From Planctomycetes bacterium UBA2386 (lineage in GTDB: Bacteria; Planctomycetota; UBA1135; UBA2386): 14,839 bases of DNA. Shown here in pieces: positions 1 to 9,200 of the stretch (within the stretch, counting starts at the first letter, position 1; every line of letters starts with the position of its first letter). Location of the stretch: NCBI GenBank assembly GCA_002343845.1, contig DDSQ01000063.1:1-14839 (forward strand), given 5' to 3'. A model generated the notes under the pieces. It was not told where the DNA came from. It made no database searches and worked only from the letters and a program-made list of their open reading frames with translations. A program made the position numbers and the translations under genes.

Positions 1-50
1 CCGTGGTCGACGTGGGCGATGATCGCGACGTTGCGGAGATTCTGGGCCAT
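1..50 (-). CDS. typA: Translational GTPase TypA/BipA, N-terminal fragment
   Basis: The reverse strand from the ATG at 50 reads MAQNLRNVAIIAHVDHG and runs off the window edge. This matches the start of TypA/BipA, where LRN(V/I)AIIAHVDHGKTTL forms the first strand and P-loop of the GTPase domain. LepA, the closest alternative, normally reads RNFSIIAHIDHGKST, so TypA fits better. TypA is a ribosome-binding GTPase of the EF-G group involved in stress adaptation and ribosome assembly. Only 17 codons are visible, and the P-loop GKT lies just outside. It is divergent from the sanA-like gene across a 130-base gap that contains a good sigma70-type promoter pointing towards it. Confidence 0.85.
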   Translation of the reverse strand, partial: MAQNLRNVAIIAHVDH

Positions 51-125
51 GGCAGCAGGCGGGCGGACGGGGGGCGCGGGTTCGCGAACGACCGCGCGTG
101 CACGGCCGGACATCAGGGGGCGAGG

Positions 126-153
126 ATTGTCGCGATCGCCTGCGATCGGTCAA
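126..153 (-). promoter_or_regulatory. Candidate sigma70-type promoter for typA
   Basis: On the minus strand there is TTGACC (153-148), a 16-base spacer, then GACAAT (131-126). These match the -35 consensus at 5 of 6 and the -10 at 4 of 6. It would give a leader of roughly 70 bases before the typA ATG at 50. The spacer contains an inverted repeat with arms CGATCGC (133-139) and GCGATCG (142-148) two bases apart, which could be an operator or simply local palindromic sequence. No equally good promoter is visible for the divergent sanA-like gene. Confidence 0.5.
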
Positions 154-180
154 CTGCCGCATGGCCCGGGCGGGCCGATC

Positions 181-843
181 ATGGGCAAGGCAATGGCAAC
201 GACGGTGCCGAGGGCGGCAGGGACCGGCAGGCGCAGGCGCTGGTGGCGACGGGCGCTCGTCGGCTGCGCCGGTGCCGTGCTGGTCGCCGCCGGCATGCAC
301 ACGCACGTGCTCTTGGCCGCGAGTGCCCACACGTCGGCGGCGGCGGATGCGCCGCTCGCGGACTGCATCGTGGTGCCCGGCGCGCGCATCCACCGCGACG
401 GCACGCCGTACGACCTGCTCGCCGATCGGCTCGCCGCGGCGCACGACCTGTTCGTCGCCGGGCGGGCGGCGCGCATCGTGGTCAGCGGGCGCGGCAGCAC
501 GGTGCTCGCCGAGGACGAGGTGGGGGCGATGCGCCGCTGGCTCGAAGCCCGCGGCGTGCCGGCGGCGGCGATCGTCGACGACGGGCTCGGCCTGCGCACG
601 CTCGACACCATGCGCCGTTGCCGGGAACAGTTCGGCATGCGGTCCGCGATCGTCGTCACCAACCCGTTCCACACGCCCCGCGCCGTGTTCCTGGCCCGCG
701 CGGTCGGTCTCGACGCCCATGGCGTCGAGGCGCCGTACCGCCGCGACTACTCGACCGGCACGATGCTGAAGAACCGCGGCCGCGAGGTCGCGGCGCGCGT
801 GTGGGCATGGCTCGACGTGTTCGTGTTCGGCGCCGTGCCCTGA
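181..843 (+). CDS. SanA-like DUF218 envelope protein
   Basis: A 220-residue protein of the DUF218 (YdcF/SanA) family. After a basic N-terminus (RRRRWWRR, residues 17-24) there is one hydrophobic segment at about 25-47, so it is probably anchored in the inner membrane with the domain outside. The domain starts at DCIVVPGARI (61-70). Its core matches E. coli SanA closely: DEVGAMRRWLEARGVP (112-127), GLRTLDTMRRCREQFG (137-152), IVVTNPFHTPRAVFLAR (157-173) and GLDAHGVEAP (176-185). SanA affects the envelope barrier (vancomycin exclusion); its enzymatic activity is not established. The start is uncertain: ATG at 19 would give 274 residues but adds low-complexity sequence, and ATG at 193 is also possible. 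I chose 181 because it gives a short basic N-terminus before the membrane segment. The stop abuts the convergent yceF stop. Confidence 0.85.
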   Translation: MGKAMATTVPRAAGTGRRRRWWRRALVGCAGAVLVAAGMHTHVLLAASAHTSAAADAPLADCIVVPGARIHRDGTPYDLLADRLAAAHDLFVAGRAARIVVSGRGSTVLAEDEVGAMRRWLEARGVPAAAIVDDGLGLRTLDTMRRCREQFGMRSAIVVTNPFHTPRAVFLARAVGLDAHGVEAPYRRDYSTGTMLKNRGREVAARVWAWLDVFVFGAVP

Positions 844-1422
844 TCACGGCACCGGCAGACCGAGGGCGCGCAGTTCGGCGGCGAGCCGCAGCAGCGGCAG
901 GCCGACGATCGCCGTCGGGTCGCCGCCGACGATGCGCTCGAACAACGCGATGCCGAGCCCCTCGATCTTGTAGCTGCCGGCGCAGTCGAAGGGCCGCTCG
1001 GCGGCGACGTAACGCGCGATCTCGGCGGCCGACAACGTGCGCATCGCCAGCAGGGTGGTGTCGACGAACTCGACGAGGCCGCGCGGGTGCACGATCGCGA
1101 CGGCGGTCAGCAGCCGATGCTCACGCCCCTGCAGGCGCGCGAGCTGGGCTTGGGCGTTGGCCGCGCTACCGGGCTTGTCGAGCACGATGCCATCCAGGGT
1201 CGCCGCCTGGTCGCTGCCGATCACGATCGCGCCTCTTCGTGAGGCGGCGACGGCCTGCGCCTTCGCACGCGCCAACGTGGTGACGACGGCCAGCGCGTCC
1301 GGCGCCGTGCGCTTGACCGTGTCCTCGTCGACGCCGGGCGCGATCGTGGTGAACGGCAGAGCCAACCGGGCGAGCAGGTCCCGCCGGTACGGCGATGTGC
1401 TGGCGAGGATCAGTTCCTGCAT
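844..1422 (-). CDS. yceF: Maf family nucleotide pyrophosphatase, YceF (m7GTP) type
   Basis: A 192-residue Maf protein, normal length for the family. Landmarks are LILASTSPYRRDLL (residues 4-17, N-terminal substrate loop), IVIGSDQAATLDG (66-78, with the putative catalytic Asp71), LDKPGS (81-86), CAGSYKIEGLGIALFERI (148-165) and GDPTAIVGLPL (167-177). The GSDQ and CAGS(F/Y)KxEG(L/F)GI patterns are those of the YceF subgroup, which removes pyrophosphate from 7-methyl-GTP. Maf and YhdE proteins, which act on dTTP and UTP, differ here. The role is cytosolic cleaning of modified nucleotides. The reading frame stays open far upstream (to 2622), but homology begins exactly at the ATG at 1422. It is divergent from the peroxidase gene, with 105 bases between them. 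Confidence 0.92.
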   Translation of the reverse strand: MQELILASTSPYRRDLLARLALPFTTIAPGVDEDTVKRTAPDALAVVTTLARAKAQAVAASRRGAIVIGSDQAATLDGIVLDKPGSAANAQAQLARLQGREHRLLTAVAIVHPRGLVEFVDTTLLAMRTLSAAEIARYVAAERPFDCAGSYKIEGLGIALFERIVGGDPTAIVGLPLLRLAAELRALGLPVP

Positions 1423-1484
1423 CCCAGCATTGCCGGCGATCGAAGTGCTGCCGTCCACCTGGAAATCCGGTCGGGCCCGCGGAG

Positions 1485-1514
1485 TTGTCCCCCGGCCCGA
1501 CCGGGCACTACGCT
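1485..1514 (+). promoter_or_regulatory. Candidate promoter for the cytochrome c peroxidase gene
   Basis: TTGTCC (1485-1490), an 18-base spacer, then TACGCT (1509-1514). Transcription would start about 7 bases further on, leaving only some 6-7 bases before the ATG at 1528, so the mRNA would be nearly leaderless. This agrees with the lack of a Shine-Dalgarno sequence. The -10 and following bases (CTACGCTGCCCCG) nearly repeat the sequence upstream of rpoZ (CTACGCTGCTCCG). The spacer contains an inverted repeat, GCCCG (1495-1499) and CGGGC (1502-1506). Confidence 0.45.
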
Positions 1515-1527
1515 GCCCCGTTTCTCC

Positions 1528-2577
1528 ATGAACATCGCGTTCCTGTTGCCGTGCGGCGCCGTAGCGCTGCTGTCCCTGCTGGCCTGTGGCGACGGCACGA
1601 CCGCCGCCGAGGCGTCGACCACCGTCTCCGGGCCGCAGGATCCCGCGCCGAAACCCCTGCCGCGCGTGCGCATCGACCACGAGACGGTGCGGCGCCTGTT
1701 TGCCAAGGACCCGAGCGCGGAGGAAGTCGACAACCCGCTGACGCCGGAGAAGGTCGCGCTGGGGCGCGCGATCTACCACGATACCGGCCTGTCGAAGGAC
1801 GGCGCGACGAGCTGCGCTTCGTGCCACGACCTCGGCAAACACGGCATCGACGGCAAGTCGGCGGGCCCGGGTGGCCGCAACACGCCGCCGACCTGGAACG
1901 CGGCGCGGCAGTTCCGGCAGTTCTGGGACGGGCGCATGGCGACGGTCGAGGAGTTGGCGGTCGCGCACGCGCTCGACGCCAACGGGCTCGGTCTCGCCGA
2001 CGAGGGCGAACTGGTCGCGAAGCTGAAGGCCAAGCCCGAGCTCGTCGAGGGCTTCGGCAAGGCGTTCGGCGGCGGCGAGGCGGTCACCACCGCCAACTAC
2101 CGGCTGGCAGTCGGTGCGTTCCTGCGCTCGTTGACGACGCGCTCGCGGTGGGACGACTACCTCGGCGGCAAGGACCAGGACGGCAAGGACGTCGCCGGCA
2201 ACACGCGGGCGCTGACCAACGACGAACTGTTCGGCCTCAAGGCGTTCATGGACGTCGGCTGCATGACGTGCCACGTCGGCCGGCTGGTCGGCGGCCACAT
2301 GTACCAGAAGACCGGCGTGCTGAAGCCCTACCCGAGCAAGGACGAAGGGCGCTTCCTGCTGACCCAGAGCGATGCCGACAAGTCCTTCTTCAAGGTGCCG
2401 TCGCTGCTGAACGTCGAGAAGACCGGGCCGTACCTGCACGACGGCAAGGTCGGCACGCTCGAAGAAGTCGTGAAGCTGATGGCCGACATCCAGCTCGGCA
2501 AGCAACTGACCGACGACCAGGTGCGCGGCATCGTCGCGTTCCTGAAGGCGTTGACCGGCGAACTGCCGGCGAAGTGA
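1528..2577 (+). CDS. Di-haem cytochrome c peroxidase (CCP/MauG family) lipoprotein
   Basis: A 349-residue protein. The N-terminus MNIAFLLPCGAVALLSLLAC is a lipoprotein signal peptide with lipobox LLAC (Cys20), so the mature protein should be tethered to a membrane on the periplasmic side. Two c-type haem sites are present: CASCH (96-100) and CMTCH (245-249). Family landmarks include LGR.IYHDTGLSKDG (78-92), GGRNTPPTWNAA (115-126), a WDGRM stretch (133-137) and FKVPSLLNVEKTGPYLHDG (288-306), the usual loop before the second haem's distal ligand. M258 and M318 are possible distal Met ligands. The family reduces H2O2 to water using electrons from small cytochromes or copper proteins; MauG-type oxidation of another substrate cannot be excluded. 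Size and layout are typical of bacterial CCP. No accessory redox gene lies beside it. Its stop is four bases from the convergent exporter operon. Confidence 0.9.
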   Translation: MNIAFLLPCGAVALLSLLACGDGTTAAEASTTVSGPQDPAPKPLPRVRIDHETVRRLFAKDPSAEEVDNPLTPEKVALGRAIYHDTGLSKDGATSCASCHDLGKHGIDGKSAGPGGRNTPPTWNAARQFRQFWDGRMATVEELAVAHALDANGLGLADEGELVAKLKAKPELVEGFGKAFGGGEAVTTANYRLAVGAFLRSLTTRSRWDDYLGGKDQDGKDVAGNTRALTNDELFGLKAFMDVGCMTCHVGRLVGGHMYQKTGVLKPYPSKDEGRFLLTQSDADKSFFKVPSLLNVEKTGPYLHDGKVGTLEEVVKLMADIQLGKQLTDDQVRGIVAFLKALTGELPAK

Positions 2578-2581
2578 GCCG

Positions 2582-4381
2582 CTACGCGGCCGGCGCTTCG
2601 GCCGCGGCGACCATGCGCGCATAGGCGCCGCCGCGGGCGATCAGCTCGCGGTGCGTGCCGGTCTCGACGATGCGGCCGCCCTCGAGCACGAGGATGCGAT
2701 CGGCGGCGCGCACGGTCGACAGGCGGTGGGCGACGACGAGCGCCGTGCGGCCGCGCCGGGCGGCGGCGAGCGCGCGCTGGAGTCGTTCCTCCGACGCGCT
2801 GTCGATCGCGGCCGTCGCTTCGTCGAGCACGAGCACGTCGGGATCGACCACGAGCGCGCGCGCGAACGCGAGCAGTTGCCGTTCGCCCTGCGAGAACGTG
2901 CCGCCGCGTTCCTCGACCTGCGCCTGCAGACCCTGGGGCAGCGCGCGCACGAAATCGGCGGCGCCAGCGGTCTCGAGCGCCCGCCACACGCGCGCCTCGT
3001 CGATGCCCGGATCGAACAGGCGCACGTTGTCGAGCACGCTGCCGGTGAACAGGAACAGGTCCTGGGCCACCCAGGCGATGCGCGAACGCAGCGCGGACAC
3101 GTCGAGGTCGCGCACGTCCTCGCCATCGACGGTGACACGGCCGCTGGACACGTCGCGCAGGCGCCCGACGAGCGCCAGCAGCGTCGACTTGCCAGCGCCC
3201 GTGGGGCCGACGATCGCGACGGTCTGCCCCGGTTCGACGACGAACGACACGTCGTGGAGCACCGGTTCGTGTTCGCCGTAGGCGAAGCCGACGCGCTCGA
3301 AGGCGAGCCGGGCTTCGCCGCGCCGAGGACTTGGCAGGCCCGGCGCGCCATCGGCGCGCGGCGGCGGGAAGACCGGCGAGGCGAGCAGGCCGAACACGCG
3401 TTCGCAGCTCGCGAACGCGGCCTGCAGCACGTTGTACTTCTCGCCGAGCTCCTTCACCGGCGCGGTCAGCATCCCGTAGTAGAACCAGAACAGCACGAAC
3501 TCGCCGGGCCGCATCGTGCCGCCCAGCACCGCGTTGCCGCCGAACCACAGCAGGCCCACGGTCGTCAGCCGCAGCGCGAAGTCGACGAGCGAGAAGAACA
3601 CCGAGAAGTGCAGCACGGTCGCGCGCCACGCCGTCGCGGTGTCGTGGTTGCGTTCGGCAGCCCGCGCCGCGACCGCGGCTTCGCGGCCGAACGCGCGGGT
3701 CGTGCGCACGCCGCCGATCAACTCGGTCAGGTAGGCGTTCTGCAGCGCCAGCTTGCCGCGCACCGCCCGGTAGGCCCGCTGCGCGTTGCGACGGAACGCC
3801 ACGCTGAGCACGACGACGACCGGCGTCGTCGCCAGCGTGAACAGCGCGAGCGGCATGTCGAGGAAGAACAGCACGACCAGTACGCCGACGATCTTCAGCA
3901 GGTCGAACACCGACTGCAGTACGCCGGTCGCGATCAGTTCGTTGAGGTTCTCGACGTCGGACGTGACGCGTGTCGTCAGCTTGCCGGCCGGGTTGCGTTC
4001 GTGGAACGACGGCGGGGTCGCCAACAGGTGCGCGAACAGGTGCCGCCGCACGTCGCGGATCACCCGCTGGCCGTTCCACGCGGTCAGCAGGCCGTAGACG
4101 TAGCCGAGCACTGCACCGCCGAGGACGGTGGCCAGGAAGCCGAGTCCGTACCACAGCAGCTCGCGCAGCCGTTCGTCGGCGGGGCCGTCGCCCTGCATCG
4201 GTCCGTCGATCGCGAGCTGCAGCAGCTTCGGGCCGAGCATCTCGAGCGAGAACGACACCAGCAGGATCAGCAGGCAGCCGAGGAAGCCGCGCCGGTACGG
4301 GCGCACGTACGGCCACAACTGCCGGAGGAAGTCCGGCTGGAAACGACCCTCCGGCGCGTCGTCGGCGTACGGATCGCTCAC
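2582..4381 (-). CDS. ABC exporter half-transporter, MdlB-like (catalytic-site subunit)
   Basis: A 599-residue fused membrane and ATPase protein. The six-helix exporter domain covers about 20-320, with TSDVENLNELIATGV-type coupling sequence near 140-155. The ATPase domain has Walker A GPTGAGKST (392-400), Q-loop Gln440, signature FSQGE (496-500), Walker B ending LVLDE (catalytic Glu521) and H-loop His552. The signature departs from LSGGQ whereas the glutamate is intact, the pattern of the MdlB-like half of a heterodimer. The start is the GTG at 4381, which overlaps the upstream stop as GTGA; homology (FLRQLWPYVRPYRRG) begins soon after. A longer frame to 4426 would overlap the upstream gene more and adds arginine-rich sequence. 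It exports an unknown substrate (lipid or drug) together with the upstream partner. Confidence 0.92.
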   Translation of the reverse strand: MSDPYADDAPEGRFQPDFLRQLWPYVRPYRRGFLGCLLILLVSFSLEMLGPKLLQLAIDGPMQGDGPADERLRELLWYGLGFLATVLGGAVLGYVYGLLTAWNGQRVIRDVRRHLFAHLLATPPSFHERNPAGKLTTRVTSDVENLNELIATGVLQSVFDLLKIVGVLVVLFFLDMPLALFTLATTPVVVVLSVAFRRNAQRAYRAVRGKLALQNAYLTELIGGVRTTRAFGREAAVAARAAERNHDTATAWRATVLHFSVFFSLVDFALRLTTVGLLWFGGNAVLGGTMRPGEFVLFWFYYGMLTAPVKELGEKYNVLQAAFASCERVFGLLASPVFPPPRADGAPGLPSPRRGEARLAFERVGFAYGEHEPVLHDVSFVVEPGQTVAIVGPTGAGKSTLLALVGRLRDVSSGRVTVDGEDVRDLDVSALRSRIAWVAQDLFLFTGSVLDNVRLFDPGIDEARVWRALETAGAADFVRALPQGLQAQVEERGGTFSQGERQLLAFARALVVDPDVLVLDEATAAIDSASEERLQRALAAARRGRTALVVAHRLSTVRAADRILVLEGGRIVETGTHRELIARGGAYARMVAAAEAPAA

Positions 4382-6147
4382 GGCCCACCGCCTTCGAGCG
4401 CGCGCGCCTCGGTCTGCCGGCGCCACGCCGCCGCATACAGGCCGCCGCGCGCGAGCAGTTCGGCGGGCGTGCCGGCCTCGAGCACACGTCCGCCGTCGAG
4501 CACCAGCACGTGGTCGGCGTCGGCGACCACGGACAGGCGGTGCGAGGCGACCAGCAGCGTGCGGCCACGCCGCTGCGCGCGCAGGCCGTCGAGGATGCGG
4601 CGCTCGGTCAACGGGTCCACCGCGGACAACGTGTCGTCGAGCAGCAGCCCGGGCCGATCGCTGCGCAGCGCGCGTGCCAGCGCCACGCGCTGCTTCTGGC
4701 CGCCGGACAGCGTCACACCGCGCTCACCGACGATCGTCGCCAGCCCTTCGCGCAGTTGCGGCAGGTCCTGGTCGAGCGCGGCGGCAGCGACCGCGGCGTC
4801 GATCGGCCCGTCGGCCGGATCGTCGTCGGCGAAGGCGACGTTGGCGCGCACCGTGTCGCTGAACAGGAACGGTTCCTGCGGTGCCGACGCGAACAGCGCG
4901 CGCAGCGTCGCGGGCTGCACGTCGAGCACGTCGTGCTCGTCGACGAACACCGTGCCGCGCGGCGGGTCGTAGAAGCGCAGCAGCAATGCCAGCAGCGTCG
5001 ACTTGCCGCTGCCGACCGGGCCGACGAGGCCCAGCTTGCCGCCGGCGGGCAGCGTGAAGTTCACGTCCTGCAGCGCCGGTTTCATCGCACCCGGGTAGGT
5101 GAACGTCAGGTTCTGCACGCGCAGGTGCCCGCGCAGCGTCGGCGACTCGCCTGCGGTCGCCTCGGGTGCGACCTCGAACAGTTCGGCGATGCGGATGCCG
5201 GCGGCGTACGCGCGCGGCAGCGTCGCCAACGTCCAGCCGAGGATCTCGAGCGGGAACGTCATCAGGCCGAGGTAGCCGATGAACTGGAACAGCTGCCCGA
5301 TCGTGATGCGGCCTTCGATGGTCTGCCAGCCGCCGACGGCGAGCACGCCGAGCATCACCAGCCCGCTGGTCGAGTGGGTCAGCGCGTTGAGCAGCGAGCG
5401 CAGGCGGACGAGCCGCAGGTTCGCGAGCAGGTAGCGGCGGTTCCTGGTCGCCATCGCCCCTCGTTCGCGCGCCGTCGCGTCGAACTGGTGCAGCACGCGG
5501 ATGCCGGCGAAGTCCTCCTGCGAACGCTGCGAGATCTGCGCGATCGCCTCCTGCGACTTCTTGCTCCAGACATGCAGGCGCGGCAGCAGCGTCCGCATCG
5601 CGACGAACAGCACGCCGAAGGCGCCGAGGCACGCCAGCGTCACTGGCACGTCCATGCCGAGCATCAGCCAGAGGCCCGCCGGCAGCAGGCAGAGCGTGCT
5701 GCCGCCGTGCAGCAGCAGCGGCCCCATGACGAACCGCACCAGTTCGACGTCCTGCGTCAGGCGGCTCGTGATGTCGCCGGTACGCGAGCGGTCGAACCAG
5801 GCGATCGGCAGCCGCTGGAGGTGGGTGACCAGCGCGTCCTTCAGGTCCTGTTCGACGTACCGGGACGCGTCGATCAGGTTCTTGCGCGACACGTAGCGGC
5901 TGGCGTTCTCGACCACGGCGAGGCCGCACAGCAGCCAGCAGGTCTCGGCGAGCAGGTCGCGACTGCCTCCGGCGTGCAGGTGGTCCAGCGTTTCGCCGAG
6001 CAGGCGCGGCATCCACAACGACACCGCGGCGTGCACCGGCACGAGCGCGGTGCCGATCGCGACGATGGGCCAGTGCGCGCGCAGCATCGCGAGCGGGCGG
6101 CCGAAGGCGCGGCGAAGCATGGCGAGCCAGGACAAGCACGCGAGCAT
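4378..6147 (-). CDS. ABC exporter half-transporter, MdlA-like (degenerate-site subunit)
   Basis: A 589-residue ABC exporter subunit, first gene of the operon. The membrane domain spans about 20-320 and the ATPase domain about 340-589. It has Walker A GPVGSGKST (376-384), Q-loop Gln424, canonical LSGGQ (480-484), Walker B LLLDD (Asp504-Asp505, followed by TLSAVDP) and H-loop His536. Aspartate replaces the catalytic glutamate after Walker B, as in E. coli MdlA and related heterodimeric exporters, so this subunit contributes the non-hydrolysing site. The start is uncertain: ATG at 6147 gives MLACLSWLAMLRR, which resembles the MdlA start and has GGAG ten bases upstream. ATG at 6120 (580 residues) is also plausible, while the GTG at 6255 adds non-family sequence. 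It is translationally coupled to the downstream partner by a GTGA overlap. Confidence 0.92.
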   Translation of the reverse strand: MLACLSWLAMLRRAFGRPLAMLRAHWPIVAIGTALVPVHAAVSLWMPRLLGETLDHLHAGGSRDLLAETCWLLCGLAVVENASRYVSRKNLIDASRYVEQDLKDALVTHLQRLPIAWFDRSRTGDITSRLTQDVELVRFVMGPLLLHGGSTLCLLPAGLWLMLGMDVPVTLACLGAFGVLFVAMRTLLPRLHVWSKKSQEAIAQISQRSQEDFAGIRVLHQFDATARERGAMATRNRRYLLANLRLVRLRSLLNALTHSTSGLVMLGVLAVGGWQTIEGRITIGQLFQFIGYLGLMTFPLEILGWTLATLPRAYAAGIRIAELFEVAPEATAGESPTLRGHLRVQNLTFTYPGAMKPALQDVNFTLPAGGKLGLVGPVGSGKSTLLALLLRFYDPPRGTVFVDEHDVLDVQPATLRALFASAPQEPFLFSDTVRANVAFADDDPADGPIDAAVAAAALDQDLPQLREGLATIVGERGVTLSGGQKQRVALARALRSDRPGLLLDDTLSAVDPLTERRILDGLRAQRRGRTLLVASHRLSVVADADHVLVLDGGRVLEAGTPAELLARGGLYAAAWRRQTEARALEGGGP

Positions 6148-6195
6148 CCGCACCGCACTCCGGCGTTGCAATTGCCGACAGTGCAGCGCCGCCCT

Positions 6196-6218
6196 GGCGG
6201 TCCAGGAACGGGACCGCC
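6196..6218. repeat. Inverted repeat in the divergent intergenic region
   Basis: GGCGGTCC (6196-6203) and its exact reverse complement GGACCGCC (6211-6218) flank the seven bases AGGAACG. It lies between the exporter operon (start 6147 or 6120, minus) and the prepilin operon (start about 6294, plus). It could be an operator for either operon or form an RNA hairpin in a leader. A short palindrome, GCAATTGC (6168-6175), lies nearby. I see no convincing -35/-10 pair for either operon, so the promoter assignment is open. Confidence 0.5.
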
Positions 6219-6293
6219 GCGTCACGCCGGAGGCCCCCGACTGCCGATACCCCACGGACCATGCCGAAGCCCGACCAGAGAGAGATGCGGCCC

Positions 6294-9200
6294 ATGCAAC
6301 CAGGACCTTCTCGGCGGCAAGCCGGCTTCACGTTCGCCGAACTCGCGTTCGGCCTGCTCGTGCTGGTGATCGGCGCAGCCGTGCTGATCAACCATCTGAC
6401 GATCAACTACCAGGCGACGACCAGCGAACGCGACCGCGTGTTCGCGTTCAGCAAGGCGCAGGCGATCCTCGCCGAGGTCCAGAACTTCGTCGACCGCGGC
6501 AGCATCGAGACGGTCGACCTCGACCTGCTCGACGACGGCGTCGTCAATCGTCCGTCGTTGACCATCGAGGAAGACGTGGACGGCAACCTGCTGCTCCCCG
6601 AGCACGTGCGTTCGGGCAACATCCGCCGCGGCGGCGACTGGCTGTGGTCCCGTCGCATCACGGTGCAGCCGTTCGCGGGCGTCGACAACCGCAACGTGCG
6701 CTACGTGACGGTCCGCGTCTACAAGCGCGACGACAACGGCACCGAACGCGCGGTCGCCGACCTGTCGGCGGTCGTGAACTCCGCCGGCGAGGCGTTCCCG
6801 ACCTCGCAGACGTACGACGTCTACCTGCTGGCGGTCGAGAACATCCCCGGCTGGTGGGTGTTCATGGACTCGCTGAAGCCCTTCTTCGAGTCGATGCTGC
6901 TCGACATGCAGACCCGCAACCCGGGTCTCAACTTCCGCGTCCACTGGATCACCAAGGCGGCGTTCGGCCGCAACCAGCTGTACCGCCCGTACACCAACGA
7001 CGCGAACGACAGCCTGGCAGCGATCCCGCACGTCTATCACTACCCCGGTCGCATGCCGGACGGCAGTGCGTCGGCCTACTACTACGTGCCGGACAACATG
7101 CGGGCGCGCATCAACGTCGACGGCACCGAGCGACACGGGCAGAGCGCGTTGAACCCGCATCCGTACGCGCTCGCGGACTTCTTCAACCACGCGATGCGCT
7201 ACGAGGACGAGCTGGCGCTGTGGAACCTGCGCGTCGCGGCGGTCGAACAGCGCGAGCAGGAACGGGCCGACGCGGTGCTCGCCGGCACGGCGATTCCCGA
7301 CGAGCTCGAGGACATGTCGAAGGAGCCGACGTTGCGCCTGCTGCTCGAGGGCATGAACAGGAACCCGGCCTTCTACCGCAACGCCCTGGTCATCAACCTG
7401 CACGGCGAACTGCTGCCGATGCCCGCTCTGCGCAACTTCAGCGACCCGGCGAAGAGCCAGGTTGCCTATCCGAACCTGCGCGTCGTGACGCACCCCGAGG
7501 AGCTGCGCACGCGCAACAACGAAGCCGGCGTCAGTGACTCGCTGATCCTGCGCATGTACGCGTGGGGCTACCAGACCAGCGCGACGCCGTACGCCGGCAG
7601 CCCAGGCAGCGTGCCGGTGCTGCGCGACCCGATGGTGGTCGATGTCGTCGGCCTGAACCTGACCGACCCGTTGCAGCCGACGCGGCTGTCGGCTGCGTGC
7701 ACGTTGCTCAACGCGCCAGGTGGTGTGTCGGTCGCAGGTTCCACGAACTACGCGACGACGTGGCAGGTGGCCAAGCACGCGACCGGCTCGCCGGCGCCGG
7801 TCACCGACGAGATGAACTACCGGGCGGCGTGGGTGCCGCCATCGGGGGGCGTCAGCGGCTACACGCGCATCTACCTGTTCAACACTCCGGTCGGCGCGCC
7901 GCCGGTCACGCAGGGCGGACTGCAGTACGGCCTGGCCGCGACGGAACGAGCGCGGCTCTACCAGATGGAGTACATCCCGACCCCCGTTGGCACGACGGTC
8001 GGCACCCCGGCGTTCACGCCGGACCTGACGTCGGCGGGCGTTGGCCCGAAGAACACGGCGCGCTGGCAACTGCGACTCGCGCCATCGGTGCTGGCCAGCA
8101 ACGGCATCAACGGCGACTTCACGGTTGCCGTGCGCACCCGCATCGGCTCCGGCTTCACGTCGGGTTCGACCACCTGGGAACAGGGCGGCACGATCTGGCC
8201 GACGCCGGTCGATCCGGACAACCTGTCGGTCACCTACGCGTACTGGACGAACAGCGCCGAGGACGTGCCGTTCACCGAGCGCGCGCAGTTCAACGGGGAC
8301 CCGCGCCACGTTCCGTACCGGGACTGCTTCAACGGCGGCAACGACTTCCCGAACTCGTACAACTGGTACCTCGACGACCTGCGGGTCACCACCAGCCCGA
8401 CCGAGTACGGCGCCAACGACTATCCGAGCCTCGTGATCACGTCCGGCACGCCGGCGACGACGCGGTTGACCGATCGCTGGGGCAACGGCGCAGCGCCCGG
8501 CCTCACCTGCGACGTGCCGCGCTACTTCCAGCTGCTGCGCGAGGCCCTGGTCAAGAGCCGGTGCGTCTACTCGTCGATCACCGGCTGGTCCTACTACTAC
8601 CTCGGCGTCGGCAACGACATCGGCTACGACTCGGCGAACGGCTACGCCAACTCGATCCCGTCGAACCTGACGCCGCACGGGTCGCCCGGGGCGAACGGCT
8701 TCATCAACACGATCACCGGGGCGCGCAAGTACGTGCGCGCGGTCGGTGCGAACTACTGGTGGGGCATTCCGTGGCTCGGCGAGCTGTATCCCGACAGCGT
8801 GGCGGCGTCGCAGTGGCTCGACACCGCCGGCGGCACGCAGCCGGTGCGCGGCAACTTGACCGCGGGCACGACGACCGGCCAGTTCTACCAGGCGAACTGC
8901 AACGCGGTCTACGCCGGCAGCAATCGCCAGGCCTTCGGCACGGTGCTGCTCGACCACGGCCAGCGCACGTCGTCGTTCGGCTGCACGACGTTGTTCAACA
9001 TCGGCACCAACGCGTCGACGTTCCAGCACAGTTCGTCTGGGGCCAACGGCACGCTCACGGCGCTCGGCGCCGAGATGGCTGCCAACTACGGCCTGTCGGC
9101 GCCGACGTCCGCGCCGGTCTCGCGCCCGTTCCGTATCAACGCGAACACCGGCGTCGCCGAGCACTGGAACCACGCGCCGTACGCGTCGGCGCCTGGGCGC

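Noticed and set aside
1423..2622. Upstream extension of the yceF frame to 592 codons
   Set aside because: The Maf domain begins exactly at the ATG at 1422. The upstream part lies antisense to the peroxidase gene, which carries two CxxCH haem motifs.
2651..6369. Long plus-strand open frames (773 and 799 codons) across the ABC exporter genes
   Set aside because: They are antisense shadows rich in Arg, Gln, Glu and His with no domain. The minus strand encodes complete ABC transporters with all ATPase motifs.
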